Shown here: in pieces, positions 9,326-17,331 of the stretch
Numbering within the stretch: the stretch's first letter is position 1
Layout: the number at the start of each line of letters is the position of its first letter
Assembly (NCBI GenBank): GCA_036504095.1
Contig: DASXVS010000026.1
Span: forward strand, 124,001 to 188,000
Direction of reading: 5' to 3'
Source: Armatimonadota bacterium
GTDB lineage: Bacteria; Armatimonadota; DTGP01; JAKQQT01
DNA length: 64,000 nucleotides
Program-made: the position numbers and the translations under genes
Notes under the pieces: model-generated
What the model saw: the letters and a program-made list of their open reading frames with translations, nothing else
Told to the model about the DNA's origin: nothing
Databases searched by the model: none

Positions 9326-11761
9326 TCAGGCCCTGCTGCCGATCTTCAGCACGGTTACAGAATGAGCCGGGAACGTGTACACGAAACTCGGGCTCTTCAA
9401 CGATATTGATCTGCGGGTGGGCGCTACATTGGTCGGGTTCTCCAATGTGTTTTCATCCGCGGGCTTGCCCGTCAACGTCACTGCTTCGGCCGATGGCCCC
9501 ACGTGCGAAATGCCTTTCAGATCGACCCGCGTGACGCTGGCGCTGCCGGAGGTGTTGACCACCTTCAGGACGATGTCCTTGCGATCACCCTTGATGCCTG
9601 CCACCGCGAACAGGGAGTTCATCCGGGGCAGTGCGGCGGAGATCGCGGGTTTGTTATCCACAAAACAGCGCACGTTTGAGCCTGTTACCTCGACGCGGAT
9701 ATCATACCACCGACCGGTTTCGATGGTGCCGGGCACCCGCTTGCCGGCCTCGATCTGGGCGCCATCAACGTTCACCTGGATCGCATGCTCCCGGTTATCC
9801 CAGCCGCCAAGGTTGACCTGAATCCAGTTGGCCGCGTCTTTGGCCCGCACCAGGATCAGGAAGCCTTCGTTTCCGCTGATTTTGCGCGCCTTCAGCGTCA
9901 GCGTATAGTCGGACCAGTTGGGGTCCCCAATCACGGAGCGGCGTTCGGTGCCCAGGTCCATCTGGCGGTAGGCCCCGTCCTGGATGGACCATTCGCCCCG
10001 CGCCGGCTTCCACCCGTCCGTCCCCTTACCGGCGTCCCACGCAAAGAGGCTCTTGCCGTTCCTGCTGACGCGGATATCCTTGAATTCCGCCTGGGTGCGC
10101 CAGGTGCCGACACCGACGGCGCCGGTCCGGGGCGCGCCAGTGGACTGCGCGCCGTTTTCCAGTGTCAGCGGCAGCACGGCGTCACCTTTGTAGTCCTGGA
10201 AAAGCTTTTGAACGTAGTACGACGGCGTCCCGTAGGCGCGGGAGCTGTCGAAGTTGATGAGGTCCGGGTTCCACTTCTTGTAGTTCACATTGGCGAACAG
10301 AGGAGCGTAAGAGGCCATTTCCACGATGTCCGAGTTGCGTTCCATGCCGGTCATGAACGCCGCTTCCCCCAAGGCTCCCGCAAGGCTGCCCTGGCCGTTT
10401 CCCTCGGTCACGGCGTACTCGCCCACATAGATCTTCGGGCCTTTGCGATCGTAAGTATCATACTTGTTCGCGTTGGCGATGAAGAACCCCGGGGCGCTGT
10501 AATAGTGCTCATCCACAATCTGCACAGGCCTGCTGGTTGGCAGTCCACCCCAGAGGTCGGCAATCAGGCGCACCTGCGGATATTTCGCCGTTATGGCGTC
10601 GTAGAACAGGGCATAACGCTCGTTGTACGAAGGACCGCCGTTCTCGTTTCCGATCTCCATGTACTTGAGGTTGAACGGGGCGGGGTGACCGGCAGCGGCG
10701 CGCCTTGCGCCCCAAGTGGAAGTCGCCGGCCCGTTGGCGTACTCGATGGCGTCGAGCGCATCCTGGACATATTCGCCCATCTGTTCCATCGGAACCACCC
10801 CGTGGTGGCTCATCCCTACGTTGATGACGAAGAGCGCGGAAGCGCCCAAGTCCTCGCACAACTGGAGGTATTCGTGGAATCCCAACCCGTTTCCGGACTG
10901 GTATTGCCACAGGTTATACTGGGTGCGCCGGTCGGCGACATCGCCGATCGTCTGCTTCCATCGCTGCGAGGTGGCCATCGTGTCGCCTTCGACCCAGCAC
11001 CCACCGGGGAAGCGCATGAATGACGGCTTGAGATCGGCCAGTTTGCCCGCAAGGTCCGGCCGCATGCCGTTGGCCCTCTGCTTGAACGTATCCTTCGGGA
11101 AGAGCGACACATTATCCAGCAGGACCGTCCCAGTGCTGTTCACACTTAACACGAGGCGGGCTTTGGGGCTTGCGGCGGAGGCGGCGAGCGTCGTTCCGTA
11201 GCGCGCCCACCCCCCGCCGGCCGGCTGGATTTGCCCGGTTGCCAGGACAGCGCCATCCGGCGCCTCGAGGCGGGCCGTGATCGTGCCGGTGAAATCAGCT
11301 TGCGCTTTCGCGGCCAACGAGAGGCTGTAACTCGCGCCGGCGCGGACATCCATGCCCCAGTATCCCTCGTTGATGATGCCGAAACTGCCGGACGACAGCG
11401 AATCCACCTTGATTTGCAGCGCATGCTTGTTGAACGTCGTGGCCTCCGGCCTGCTTACCACGGTGGCGGTTCCAACGGCGTCGCCGGTCTTGACGACAGA
11501 CCAGGGCTCGATGGTATCAGATTCTTCAAACGATCCGTTGCTGACGAGTTCGGCGTACAGGCCGCCGTCCCCGGCGTGGTTGATCTCCTCGAAGAAGATG
11601 CCCCACAGGCTTGGGCTTACCTGATGCCCGGGCTTGTCGACGTTCACGGTAAGCGAGGCGGTCGGGCCCGTTGAGGCTGGCCGAGGCGCGGCTGTTGCTG
11701 AAAAGGTTGCGCCAAGGAGACCGGCGCCAACCAGCGAACTCAATGCGTGCAAGAAGTTCAA
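9326..11761 (-). CDS. Secreted GH51 alpha-L-arabinofuranosidase with carbohydrate-binding modules
   Basis: The frame is open from 12190, but the likely start is TTG at 11761: GGGGAGAAAG lies just upstream and a signal peptide follows (NFLHALSSLVGAGLLGATFSATA). The 811-residue product opens with the GH51 motif SPSLWGIFFEEINHAGDGGLYAELVSNGSFEE, then a CBM4/9-like sandwich (about residues 60-210), and a catalytic barrel with acid/base Glu373 in IGNENGG and nucleophile Glu448 in VGEYAV. A module around residues 540-730 (TWRTQAEFKDIRVSR to VRCFVDNKPA) is inserted before the GH51 C-terminal sheet; the same module occurs in the gene at 55974-57893. The enzyme should remove arabinofuranosyl side chains outside the cell. 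It heads the leftward arabinose series, 69 bp before the isomerase gene. Confidence 0.9.
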   Translation of the reverse strand: MNFLHALSSLVGAGLLGATFSATAAPRPASTGPTASLTVNVDKPGHQVSPSLWGIFFEEINHAGDGGLYAELVSNGSFEESDTIEPWSVVKTGDAVGTATVVSRPEATTFNKHALQIKVDSLSSGSFGIINEGYWGMDVRAGASYSLSLAAKAQADFTGTITARLEAPDGAVLATGQIQPAGGGWARYGTTLAASAASPKARLVLSVNSTGTVLLDNVSLFPKDTFKQRANGMRPDLAGKLADLKPSFMRFPGGCWVEGDTMATSQRWKQTIGDVADRRTQYNLWQYQSGNGLGFHEYLQLCEDLGASALFVINVGMSHHGVVPMEQMGEYVQDALDAIEYANGPATSTWGARRAAAGHPAPFNLKYMEIGNENGGPSYNERYALFYDAITAKYPQVRLIADLWGGLPTSRPVQIVDEHYYSAPGFFIANANKYDTYDRKGPKIYVGEYAVTEGNGQGSLAGALGEAAFMTGMERNSDIVEMASYAPLFANVNYKKWNPDLINFDSSRAYGTPSYYVQKLFQDYKGDAVLPLTLENGAQSTGAPRTGAVGVGTWRTQAEFKDIRVSRNGKSLFAWDAGKGTDGWKPARGEWSIQDGAYRQMDLGTERRSVIGDPNWSDYTLTLKARKISGNEGFLILVRAKDAANWIQVNLGGWDNREHAIQVNVDGAQIEAGKRVPGTIETGRWYDIRVEVTGSNVRCFVDNKPAISAALPRMNSLFAVAGIKGDRKDIVLKVVNTSGSASVTRVDLKGISHVGPSAEAVTLTGKPADENTLENPTNVAPTRRSISLKSPSFVYTFPAHSVTVLKIGSRA

Positions 11762-11851
11762 GGCTTTCTCCCCGAAAGGCGAGCGAAAACACTCGCAGGT
11801 CACACACGATAGATAGATTGCGGCCGGGCCTCCGCGCCGCCCTTTACCGCC

Positions 11852-11880
11852 ATTATACATTGCGCCATGGACTAATGTTG
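11852..11880 (-). promoter_or_regulatory. Candidate promoter of the leftward arabinose series
   Basis: On the minus strand a perfect TATAAT (11852-11857) stands 17 bp from CAACAT (11875-11880), about 90 bp upstream of the GH51 start. The weak -35 box overlaps the 9-mer ATGTTGAAT (11875-11883, read on the plus strand) that is also present in the promoter of the second ArsR-type regulator. A palindrome GAATAGTATTC follows at 11880-11890. The divergent intergenic region 11762-12016 shows nothing else clear. Confidence 0.45.
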
Positions 11881-12016
11881 AATAGTATTCGTCATCCGCG
11901 ATTCGCTCGCGCACGCCGACGCTTGTTCGCCACTTGCCGGCAGGCTCCCGCCGCGGTATCATGGAGGCGATGCCCGAATGCATTCCAGACTCGCCCAAAG
12001 ATAGGTCAGCAGACCG

Positions 12017-12970
12017 ATGAATACCCGAACCCTGAACCTTCACGATGAACGAGACGCCGATGTGTTTCGCGCCCTTGCGTCCGACGTGCGGGTCCGGATC
12101 CTCGACCTCCTCGGCCGCGAACCGATGAATATCAACGCGCTGGGCCAGGCGCTGGGCCTTTCCGCCCCGACCGTGACACACCACATCCACTCACTGGAGC
12201 AGGCTGACCTCGTGGTGACGGAATACGCCCAGGGCACCCAAGGCACACAGAAGATTTGCAACGCCCGTTACGGCAGCCTGGTGGTTTCCCTCGAAGAAGC
12301 GCTGCCTCCCAAGGAACAGGTCGAACAGATTGAGCTCCCGGTCGGCCTTTACACGAATGTCCAGCCCCAGGGCACGTGCGGACTGGCCAATTTGGAGCGA
12401 ATCATCGGGTTCTACGACGACCCACAGTCTTTCCTCCTGCCGGACCGCCCCAGCGCGCACATCCTGTGGATGGCGGAAGGGAGCGTCGAATACGTCTTCC
12501 CGAACAGACTGCCGACTTCCGTAACCATCGACCGGCTTGAGCTGTCCATGGAAATGTGCTCCGAAGCGCCGGAATGCAACAACGACTACCCATCCGACAT
12601 CACACTTTGGATCAACGACGTCGAAGTCGGAACGTGGACATCGCCCGGAGACCTCGGCGACCGCCGAGGCCGCCTTTTCCCGCCGTGGTGGCCGGCACGC
12701 ATCGCCCAGTATGGCATCCTCACCCATTGGACCGTGAGCCACGGCGGCTCCTATCTCAATGGCGAGCGGGTCTCGGACGTAGCGCTTGAACAGGCTCAGA
12801 TATCGCCTAGACGGCCCATCTCGGTCCGCATCGGAGTGAAGCCGGACGCTGCAAACGTCGGCGGGTTCAATCTGCTGGGGCGCGGCATCGGCGACCACGA
12901 CCAGGGTCTTCTGATGCGCCTTTTCTACGCACAGAACCCGGACACCTTGCGCTCGAGCATCGAGTCGTAG
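12017..12970 (+). CDS. ArsR-type transcriptional regulator with large C-terminal domain (copy 1)
   Basis: Residues about 14-75 form a winged helix-turn-helix of the ArsR/HTH_20 type (DVFRALASDVRVRILDLLG, then INALGQALGLSAPTVTHHIHSLEQADLV). About 200 further residues follow, far beyond a normal 100-residue ArsR protein. That region contains IIGFYDDPQSFLLPDRPSAH, VEYVFPNRLPTSV, NNDYPSDITLWINDVEVGTWTSPGDLG and ISVRIGVKPDAANVGGFNLLGRG, which reads as a beta-rich sandwich. No cysteine or histidine metal site of metal-sensing ArsR proteins is visible. It is divergent from the GH51-isomerase-araBD series, so it probably controls that series. A close paralogue lies at 26792-27763. A carbohydrate-sensing role for the C-terminal domain is inferred. 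Confidence 0.85.
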   Translation: MNTRTLNLHDERDADVFRALASDVRVRILDLLGREPMNINALGQALGLSAPTVTHHIHSLEQADLVVTEYAQGTQGTQKICNARYGSLVVSLEEALPPKEQVEQIELPVGLYTNVQPQGTCGLANLERIIGFYDDPQSFLLPDRPSAHILWMAEGSVEYVFPNRLPTSVTIDRLELSMEMCSEAPECNNDYPSDITLWINDVEVGTWTSPGDLGDRRGRLFPPWWPARIAQYGILTHWTVSHGGSYLNGERVSDVALEQAQISPRRPISVRIGVKPDAANVGGFNLLGRGIGDHDQGLLMRLFYAQNPDTLRSSIES

Positions 12971-12977
12971 GCGCCGG

Positions 12978-14015
12978 CTACGCCACATCGATCATGGCTT
13001 TCACAACCCCGTCGCCGTACGCAGCCACCAGGTCGAACGCCTCTTTGACCCGCTCAAGCGGGAAGCGGTGCGTCACCAGGAAATCCACGTCAAGCCGTCC
13101 GGACGCCATTTTGTCCAGGGTCTCCTGAACGCAGCCTTCCTGCCGCCGAACATTCTGGATACAGATCTCTTTCCTTCGGAGCTGATCGATGGAGAAACTC
13201 ACTCGATTCTCTTCAGGAATTCCGACCAGCATCAGTTTGCCGCCCGGCTTCAGCATCTGCACGGCCTCATCCATCGCCGATTGCTGGCCGCAGCACTCGA
13301 ACACAACATCCAGGCCCAACGGCTCCAGCGCGGAGAGGTCTGCAACCACGTCCTGCCGATCCGGATTTCCCGTCCACGCCGCTCCCGCATTGCGCGCCAT
13401 GCTGAGGCGATCATCGATCTTGTCCGTGACGTATACCGCCGCGGCCCCTTCACTGACCGCGTTGGCGAGGACGCAGAGCCCGATCGGGCCGCCCCCGAGA
13501 ATTCCGACCTTAGCGCCGGCCATCGGCACAGACCGGTGCACGGCGTACACCCCGATCGCGAGCGGTTCCGACAACGCGGCCTGGGTTAGGCTCAGGTCCT
13601 GGGGTAGCCGATAGCACGATTCCTGCGGCATCACGAGGTATTCGGACAGACACCCCGGAACCTGGCCGGGACAACCCAGGAACAGTAGTTTGCGGCACGT
13701 GTGCGAACGGCCGGCAAGGCACTGGTCGCACTCGAAACACGAGATTGCCGGATCCACCGCGATGCGATCTCCCGGCTTGACACGTGTGACCCCGGGCCCC
13801 ACCTCTTCAACGATGCCGGCGCATTCATGTCCCACCGCATACGGGAACTGAATGACCTGGCTGCCGATCCTGCCTGTGGTGTAGTAGTGAATATCGGACC
13901 CGCAAACCCCAACCGTGGTCACACGGATTTTTACGTCCCCGGGCTGGGTGATTTCCGGCGTTGGCAGCTCGCGCAACTCCATACCCCGGATTCCAGTCAA
14001 AACCGCAGCCGTCAT
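12978..14015 (-). CDS. Zinc-dependent polyol (sorbitol/xylitol/arabinitol-type) dehydrogenase
   Basis: The 345-residue protein is a medium-chain zinc dehydrogenase of typical length. Catalytic zinc ligands Cys38 (GVCGSD), His63 and Glu64 (GHEC) are present, as are the structural zinc cysteines Cys93, Cys96, Cys99 and Cys107. The Rossmann signature is VGILGGGPIGLCVLANA. The longest frame starts at GTG 14030, but AAGGAG lies 6 nt before the ATG at 14015, which is preferred. It should interconvert a polyol and a ketose with NAD(H). In this setting L-arabinitol, xylitol or a related pentitol is plausible but inferred. It ends 7 bp from the convergent regulator and is divergent from the GH51-GH43-ABC operon. 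Confidence 0.85.
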   Translation of the reverse strand: MTAAVLTGIRGMELRELPTPEITQPGDVKIRVTTVGVCGSDIHYYTTGRIGSQVIQFPYAVGHECAGIVEEVGPGVTRVKPGDRIAVDPAISCFECDQCLAGRSHTCRKLLFLGCPGQVPGCLSEYLVMPQESCYRLPQDLSLTQAALSEPLAIGVYAVHRSVPMAGAKVGILGGGPIGLCVLANAVSEGAAAVYVTDKIDDRLSMARNAGAAWTGNPDRQDVVADLSALEPLGLDVVFECCGQQSAMDEAVQMLKPGGKLMLVGIPEENRVSFSIDQLRRKEICIQNVRRQEGCVQETLDKMASGRLDVDFLVTHRFPLERVKEAFDLVAAYGDGVVKAMIDVA

Positions 14016-14080
14016 ACACTTCTCCTTCACACACTCCGGGTTGTCCGTGGAAACGACCCGCGCACTGCCCCTTTAGATTG

Positions 14081-14110
14081 TTGGCAAAGCGAAACGGAGT
14101 TGTCTAACAT
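14081..14110 (+). promoter_or_regulatory. Candidate promoter of the GH51-GH43-ABC operon
   Basis: TTGGCA (14081-14086) and TAACAT (14105-14110) are separated by 18 bp in an AT-rich patch of the divergent region, about 130 bp before the GH51 start. The reverse complement of the segment around the -10 reads ATATGTT, which resembles part of the ATGTTGAAT motif at the regulator promoters. Assignment is by box similarity only. Confidence 0.35.
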
Positions 14111-14242
14111 ATTTTACGATGATGCACACCCCGGGCGGGCGCAGGCAAATCGCGGGGAACTGAAACGACCTGCGCTGCGGCCGAACCACAGGGGCCATGA
14201 GCATAGAATTAGCCGCGATGTTTGATGGAGGACCAGCGAATA

Positions 14243-16087
14243 ATGGTTAGCGAAAATACCGTACCGGCGGAGAAACGATCTGTTCTGATCGACGCAACGA
14301 CCGAGGGTGAACCCATTTCCCAGTATATCTACAGCCAGTTCATTGAACACTTGGGCCGATGCATCTACGGCGGCATCTGGGCGGAGATGCTGGACGACCG
14401 CAAGTTCTTCGATGGCGTTGGGAGCGAGGCTTCACCCTGGAGCGTGACTGGAAGCGGCGGCGTGGATATGGATGCCGTGAATCCATTCGTTGGTGAACAC
14501 ACCCCGTGCGTTAGCCTCCCCGGCAACGGCACGCCCGCCGGCATCGCCCAGAGTGGGCTTACCGTGGTCGCCGGCCGGAGTTATGTCGGCCGGATCTGGG
14601 TTTCGGGCGACACGAACGCCACCCCGGTGGAAGTAAGCCTGATTTGGGGTGACGGCGATTCGGAACGTCAGACTATCACCATCGGCCCGGTCGGTGAAGA
14701 CTACGTCAAGGCCCCCCTTCAGTTCACCGCCGGCAGGACCACGGACAACGCCCGATTCGAGGTTGTTTCGCGCGGCAGCGGCCGCTTCCGGGTGGGCACG
14801 GCATCGCTCATGCCGGCGGATAACATCCGGGGAATGCGACCTGACACGCTGGACGCGATGCGTGAACTGGATTCGCCACTCTACCGGTGGCCCGGCGGCA
14901 ATTTCGTGAGCGGCTACGACTGGCGCGATGGCATCGGTGATCCCGATCGCCGCCCGCCGCGCAAGAACCCGGCGTGGCGAGGGGTCGAGCACAACGATTT
15001 CGGCATGCATGAATTCCTGGATTTCTGCCGCGAACTCAACACCGAGCCGCTCATCGTTGTGAACACGGGCTTTGGCGATGCGCATTCCGCCGCGCAGGAA
15101 GTGGAGTATGTCAACGGTACCGCCAACACACCGATGGGCCAGTGGCGCGCCGCAAATGGGCGTGTGGAACCGTGGGCAGTTGAGTGGTGGGGTGTTGGCA
15201 ATGAGATGTTCGGCCCCTGGCAGCTAGGATTCATGGCGGTCGAGCAGTACGTGCTGAAGCACAAGGATTTCGAGCGCTCCATGCGGAAGGTGGATCCCAC
15301 GATCAGGACGATTGGCGTCGGCGAGTCCGGGCCGTGGTCGGAGGCGTTCATGGCGCAATGCGGCGGTGACATGGACCTCATCAGCGAGCACTTCTACTGC
15401 AAAGACAAGGCCGATGTGATCGAACACGTGGCACAGATTCCGAGCGAAATCCGGAGAAAGGTCGAAGATCATCGCCGGTATCGGAAGGATCTGCCGGCAT
15501 TGAAGGGCCGGGACGTTCGGATTGCGATGGACGAATGGAATTACTGGTACGGTCCGGACATCTTCGGCGAATTGGGCGTGCGCTATTTCTGGAAGGACGC
15601 CCTTGGCATCGCCGCCGGGCTTCATGAGTTTTTCCGCCAGTCCGACATGGTCTTCATGGCGAATTATGCGCAGACCGTCAATGTCCTCGGCTGCATCAAG
15701 ACGACCCCGACAGCGGCCGCGCTGGAATCCGCCGGGCTTGTGTTGAAATTGTACCGCCAGAAGTTCGGCGTAATTCCGGTGAAGGTGGAAACGGGAGTGA
15801 ACGGTGTGGACGTCTCAGCTGCGCTCACCGCCGACAGGAAGGCGCTCACCGTGGGCGTAGTAAACGCCAGCGGCGTGGTTCAAACGATGGCCATCCAGGC
15901 GAAGAACATCACGGCCTCCGGCGCCGGAACGGTGTATAAAATGGCCTGTGATGACGTGATGGCGCTCAATGACCCGGGCAAAGACCCAGTCATCACGATT
16001 GAGGAGCGCGGCGTTACCGGATACAACGGAAGCGTCACCGTCGAGCCATACAGCGTCACCATCTATGTGCTGGACGTCGCGGCATGA
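14243..16087 (+). CDS. Intracellular GH51 alpha-L-arabinofuranosidase
   Basis: This 614-residue protein has no signal peptide and the standard intracellular GH51 layout. The N-terminal sandwich starts ISQYIYSQFIEHLGRCIYGGIWAEML; the catalytic barrel has acid/base Glu321 in GVGNEMFGPW and nucleophile Glu431 in AMDEWNYWYG; a C-terminal sheet ends VEPYSVTIYVL. It should release L-arabinose from short imported arabino-oligosaccharides. The start at 14243 is chosen because GGAGGA stands 10 nt upstream; TTG and ATG codons at 14222 and 14225 precede the SD. It begins a rightward operon with GH43 and the ABC transporter. Together with the secreted GH51 this gives one enzyme on each side of the membrane. 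Confidence 0.92.
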   Translation: MVSENTVPAEKRSVLIDATTEGEPISQYIYSQFIEHLGRCIYGGIWAEMLDDRKFFDGVGSEASPWSVTGSGGVDMDAVNPFVGEHTPCVSLPGNGTPAGIAQSGLTVVAGRSYVGRIWVSGDTNATPVEVSLIWGDGDSERQTITIGPVGEDYVKAPLQFTAGRTTDNARFEVVSRGSGRFRVGTASLMPADNIRGMRPDTLDAMRELDSPLYRWPGGNFVSGYDWRDGIGDPDRRPPRKNPAWRGVEHNDFGMHEFLDFCRELNTEPLIVVNTGFGDAHSAAQEVEYVNGTANTPMGQWRAANGRVEPWAVEWWGVGNEMFGPWQLGFMAVEQYVLKHKDFERSMRKVDPTIRTIGVGESGPWSEAFMAQCGGDMDLISEHFYCKDKADVIEHVAQIPSEIRRKVEDHRRYRKDLPALKGRDVRIAMDEWNYWYGPDIFGELGVRYFWKDALGIAAGLHEFFRQSDMVFMANYAQTVNVLGCIKTTPTAAALESAGLVLKLYRQKFGVIPVKVETGVNGVDVSAALTADRKALTVGVVNASGVVQTMAIQAKNITASGAGTVYKMACDDVMALNDPGKDPVITIEERGVTGYNGSVTVEPYSVTIYVLDVAA

Positions 16088-16139
16088 TCCGCGCCGTTGG
16101 CGGGGGCGGGCGGCGGTCGGTCTACGTAAGGAACGGTCT

Positions 16140-17183
16140 ATGATGGCAAACCTGACATCTTTCCTGCCGCCCCTGGCATTGCGGTGGGCCGTGTTGGGCG
16201 CTATCGGAGGGGGTCTGATGCAATTGTCACCCGCCTGCGCCGACGCGGAAAAGGCGAAGGAGCCTGAGTTCAACGCCATCATCAATGTGCATGACCCCAA
16301 CGCTATCAAGGCCGGCAAGTACTATTACGTGTTCTCAACCGGCCCGGAGGTCATGATCCGACGATCCAAAGACCTCGTTCACTGGACCTACGTGGGCAGC
16401 GCCTTTCCCGGCGGAACACCGGGCTGGGCGCTGAAGGAGATCCCGGGCGCAAGGTCGGATTCCATCTGGGCGCCGTCCATCTCCAAAGTGAACGGCCAGT
16501 ACCGGCTGTATTACGCCGTTTCCAGGTTCGGCAGAAACCGATCGGTCATTGGGCTGGCCACGAACAAGACGCTGGACCCGGACAGTAAGGACTACCGGTG
16601 GGTGGACCAGGGCAAGGTCGTCGAATCCCAAACGACGGATGATTTCAACGCCATCGATCCGGCATTCTGCAGCCTTGATGACAAGCGCGGCGTCCTGTCA
16701 TTTGGGTCCTACTGGTCCGGCATAAAGGCTGTGCAAATCAGCGTGAAAACCGGCAAGCCCCCCGCCGGAGCGAAGACATTACCGATCGCCCAGCGACCGT
16801 TCCCCGATGCCCTTGAAGGGCCGGAGATCGTGCATATCGGAGCCCATTACTACCTCTTTGTTTCGTTCGACACTTGCTGTCAGGGTATCAACAGCACTTA
16901 CAATATCCGTGTCGGGCGTTCGACCCGATGGGATGGTCCGTACGTTGACAAGGACGGCGTATCCCTGATGCAAGGGGGTGGCACCCTGCTGCTGGCAACC
17001 GCGGACCGCGAGATCGGCCCGGGACACTGCTCGGTTCTCGCGGACGGTTCCAAGCGTTGGCTGGTGTACCACTTTTACGATCGAGACAACAACGGCATAC
17101 CGACACTGCAGTTGAGGCCGCTTTCCATCGGGAAAAATGGCTGGCCTGTGCTGGGCTCCCCGCTCATCCCCGCGAGACCATAG
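16140..17183 (+). CDS. Secreted GH43 endo-1,5-alpha-L-arabinanase
   Basis: The 347-residue product has a signal peptide (ALRWAVLGAIGGGLMQLSPACA) and a single five-bladed GH43 propeller. The catalytic base is Asp52 in NVHDPNAIK, the pKa-modulating aspartate is in DFNAIDPAF, and the catalytic acid is the glutamate of LEGPEIVHI. The arabinanase signatures SIWAPSISKVNGQYRLYYAVSRFGRNRSVIGLATN and SFGSYWSGIKAVQIS match AbnA-type enzymes better than xylosidases. It should cut the alpha-1,5 backbone of arabinan outside the cell. The open frame begins further upstream (15969) inside the GH51 gene, but AAGGA 7 nt before the ATG at 16140 fixes the start. It lies 52 bp after GH51. Confidence 0.9.
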   Translation: MMANLTSFLPPLALRWAVLGAIGGGLMQLSPACADAEKAKEPEFNAIINVHDPNAIKAGKYYYVFSTGPEVMIRRSKDLVHWTYVGSAFPGGTPGWALKEIPGARSDSIWAPSISKVNGQYRLYYAVSRFGRNRSVIGLATNKTLDPDSKDYRWVDQGKVVESQTTDDFNAIDPAFCSLDDKRGVLSFGSYWSGIKAVQISVKTGKPPAGAKTLPIAQRPFPDALEGPEIVHIGAHYYLFVSFDTCCQGINSTYNIRVGRSTRWDGPYVDKDGVSLMQGGGTLLLATADREIGPGHCSVLADGSKRWLVYHFYDRDNNGIPTLQLRPLSIGKNGWPVLGSPLIPARP

Positions 17184-17331
17184 GGACGCCCGGCTCCAAC
17201 CGTGCCATGTGGGCCGCTGTTATCCCCATGCGAGACTCGCTGCCTGACGCGGGCGGCGAATAAGCGGTGCGCCGCCACGGCGATTCTTCGGAAGGGCTTG
17301 CGTGCACTGCGCAACGGAAAGGGCGTAAACG

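Noticed and set aside
8240-9409. 389-codon open frame antisense to the isomerase gene
   Set aside because: Long antisense frames are expected in GC-rich DNA; no family motifs, and the minus-strand gene is certain.
11762-12190. N-terminal extension of the secreted GH51 protein to 12190
   Set aside because: It would overlap the divergent regulator gene and precede the signal peptide; TTG 11761 with a good SD explains the start.
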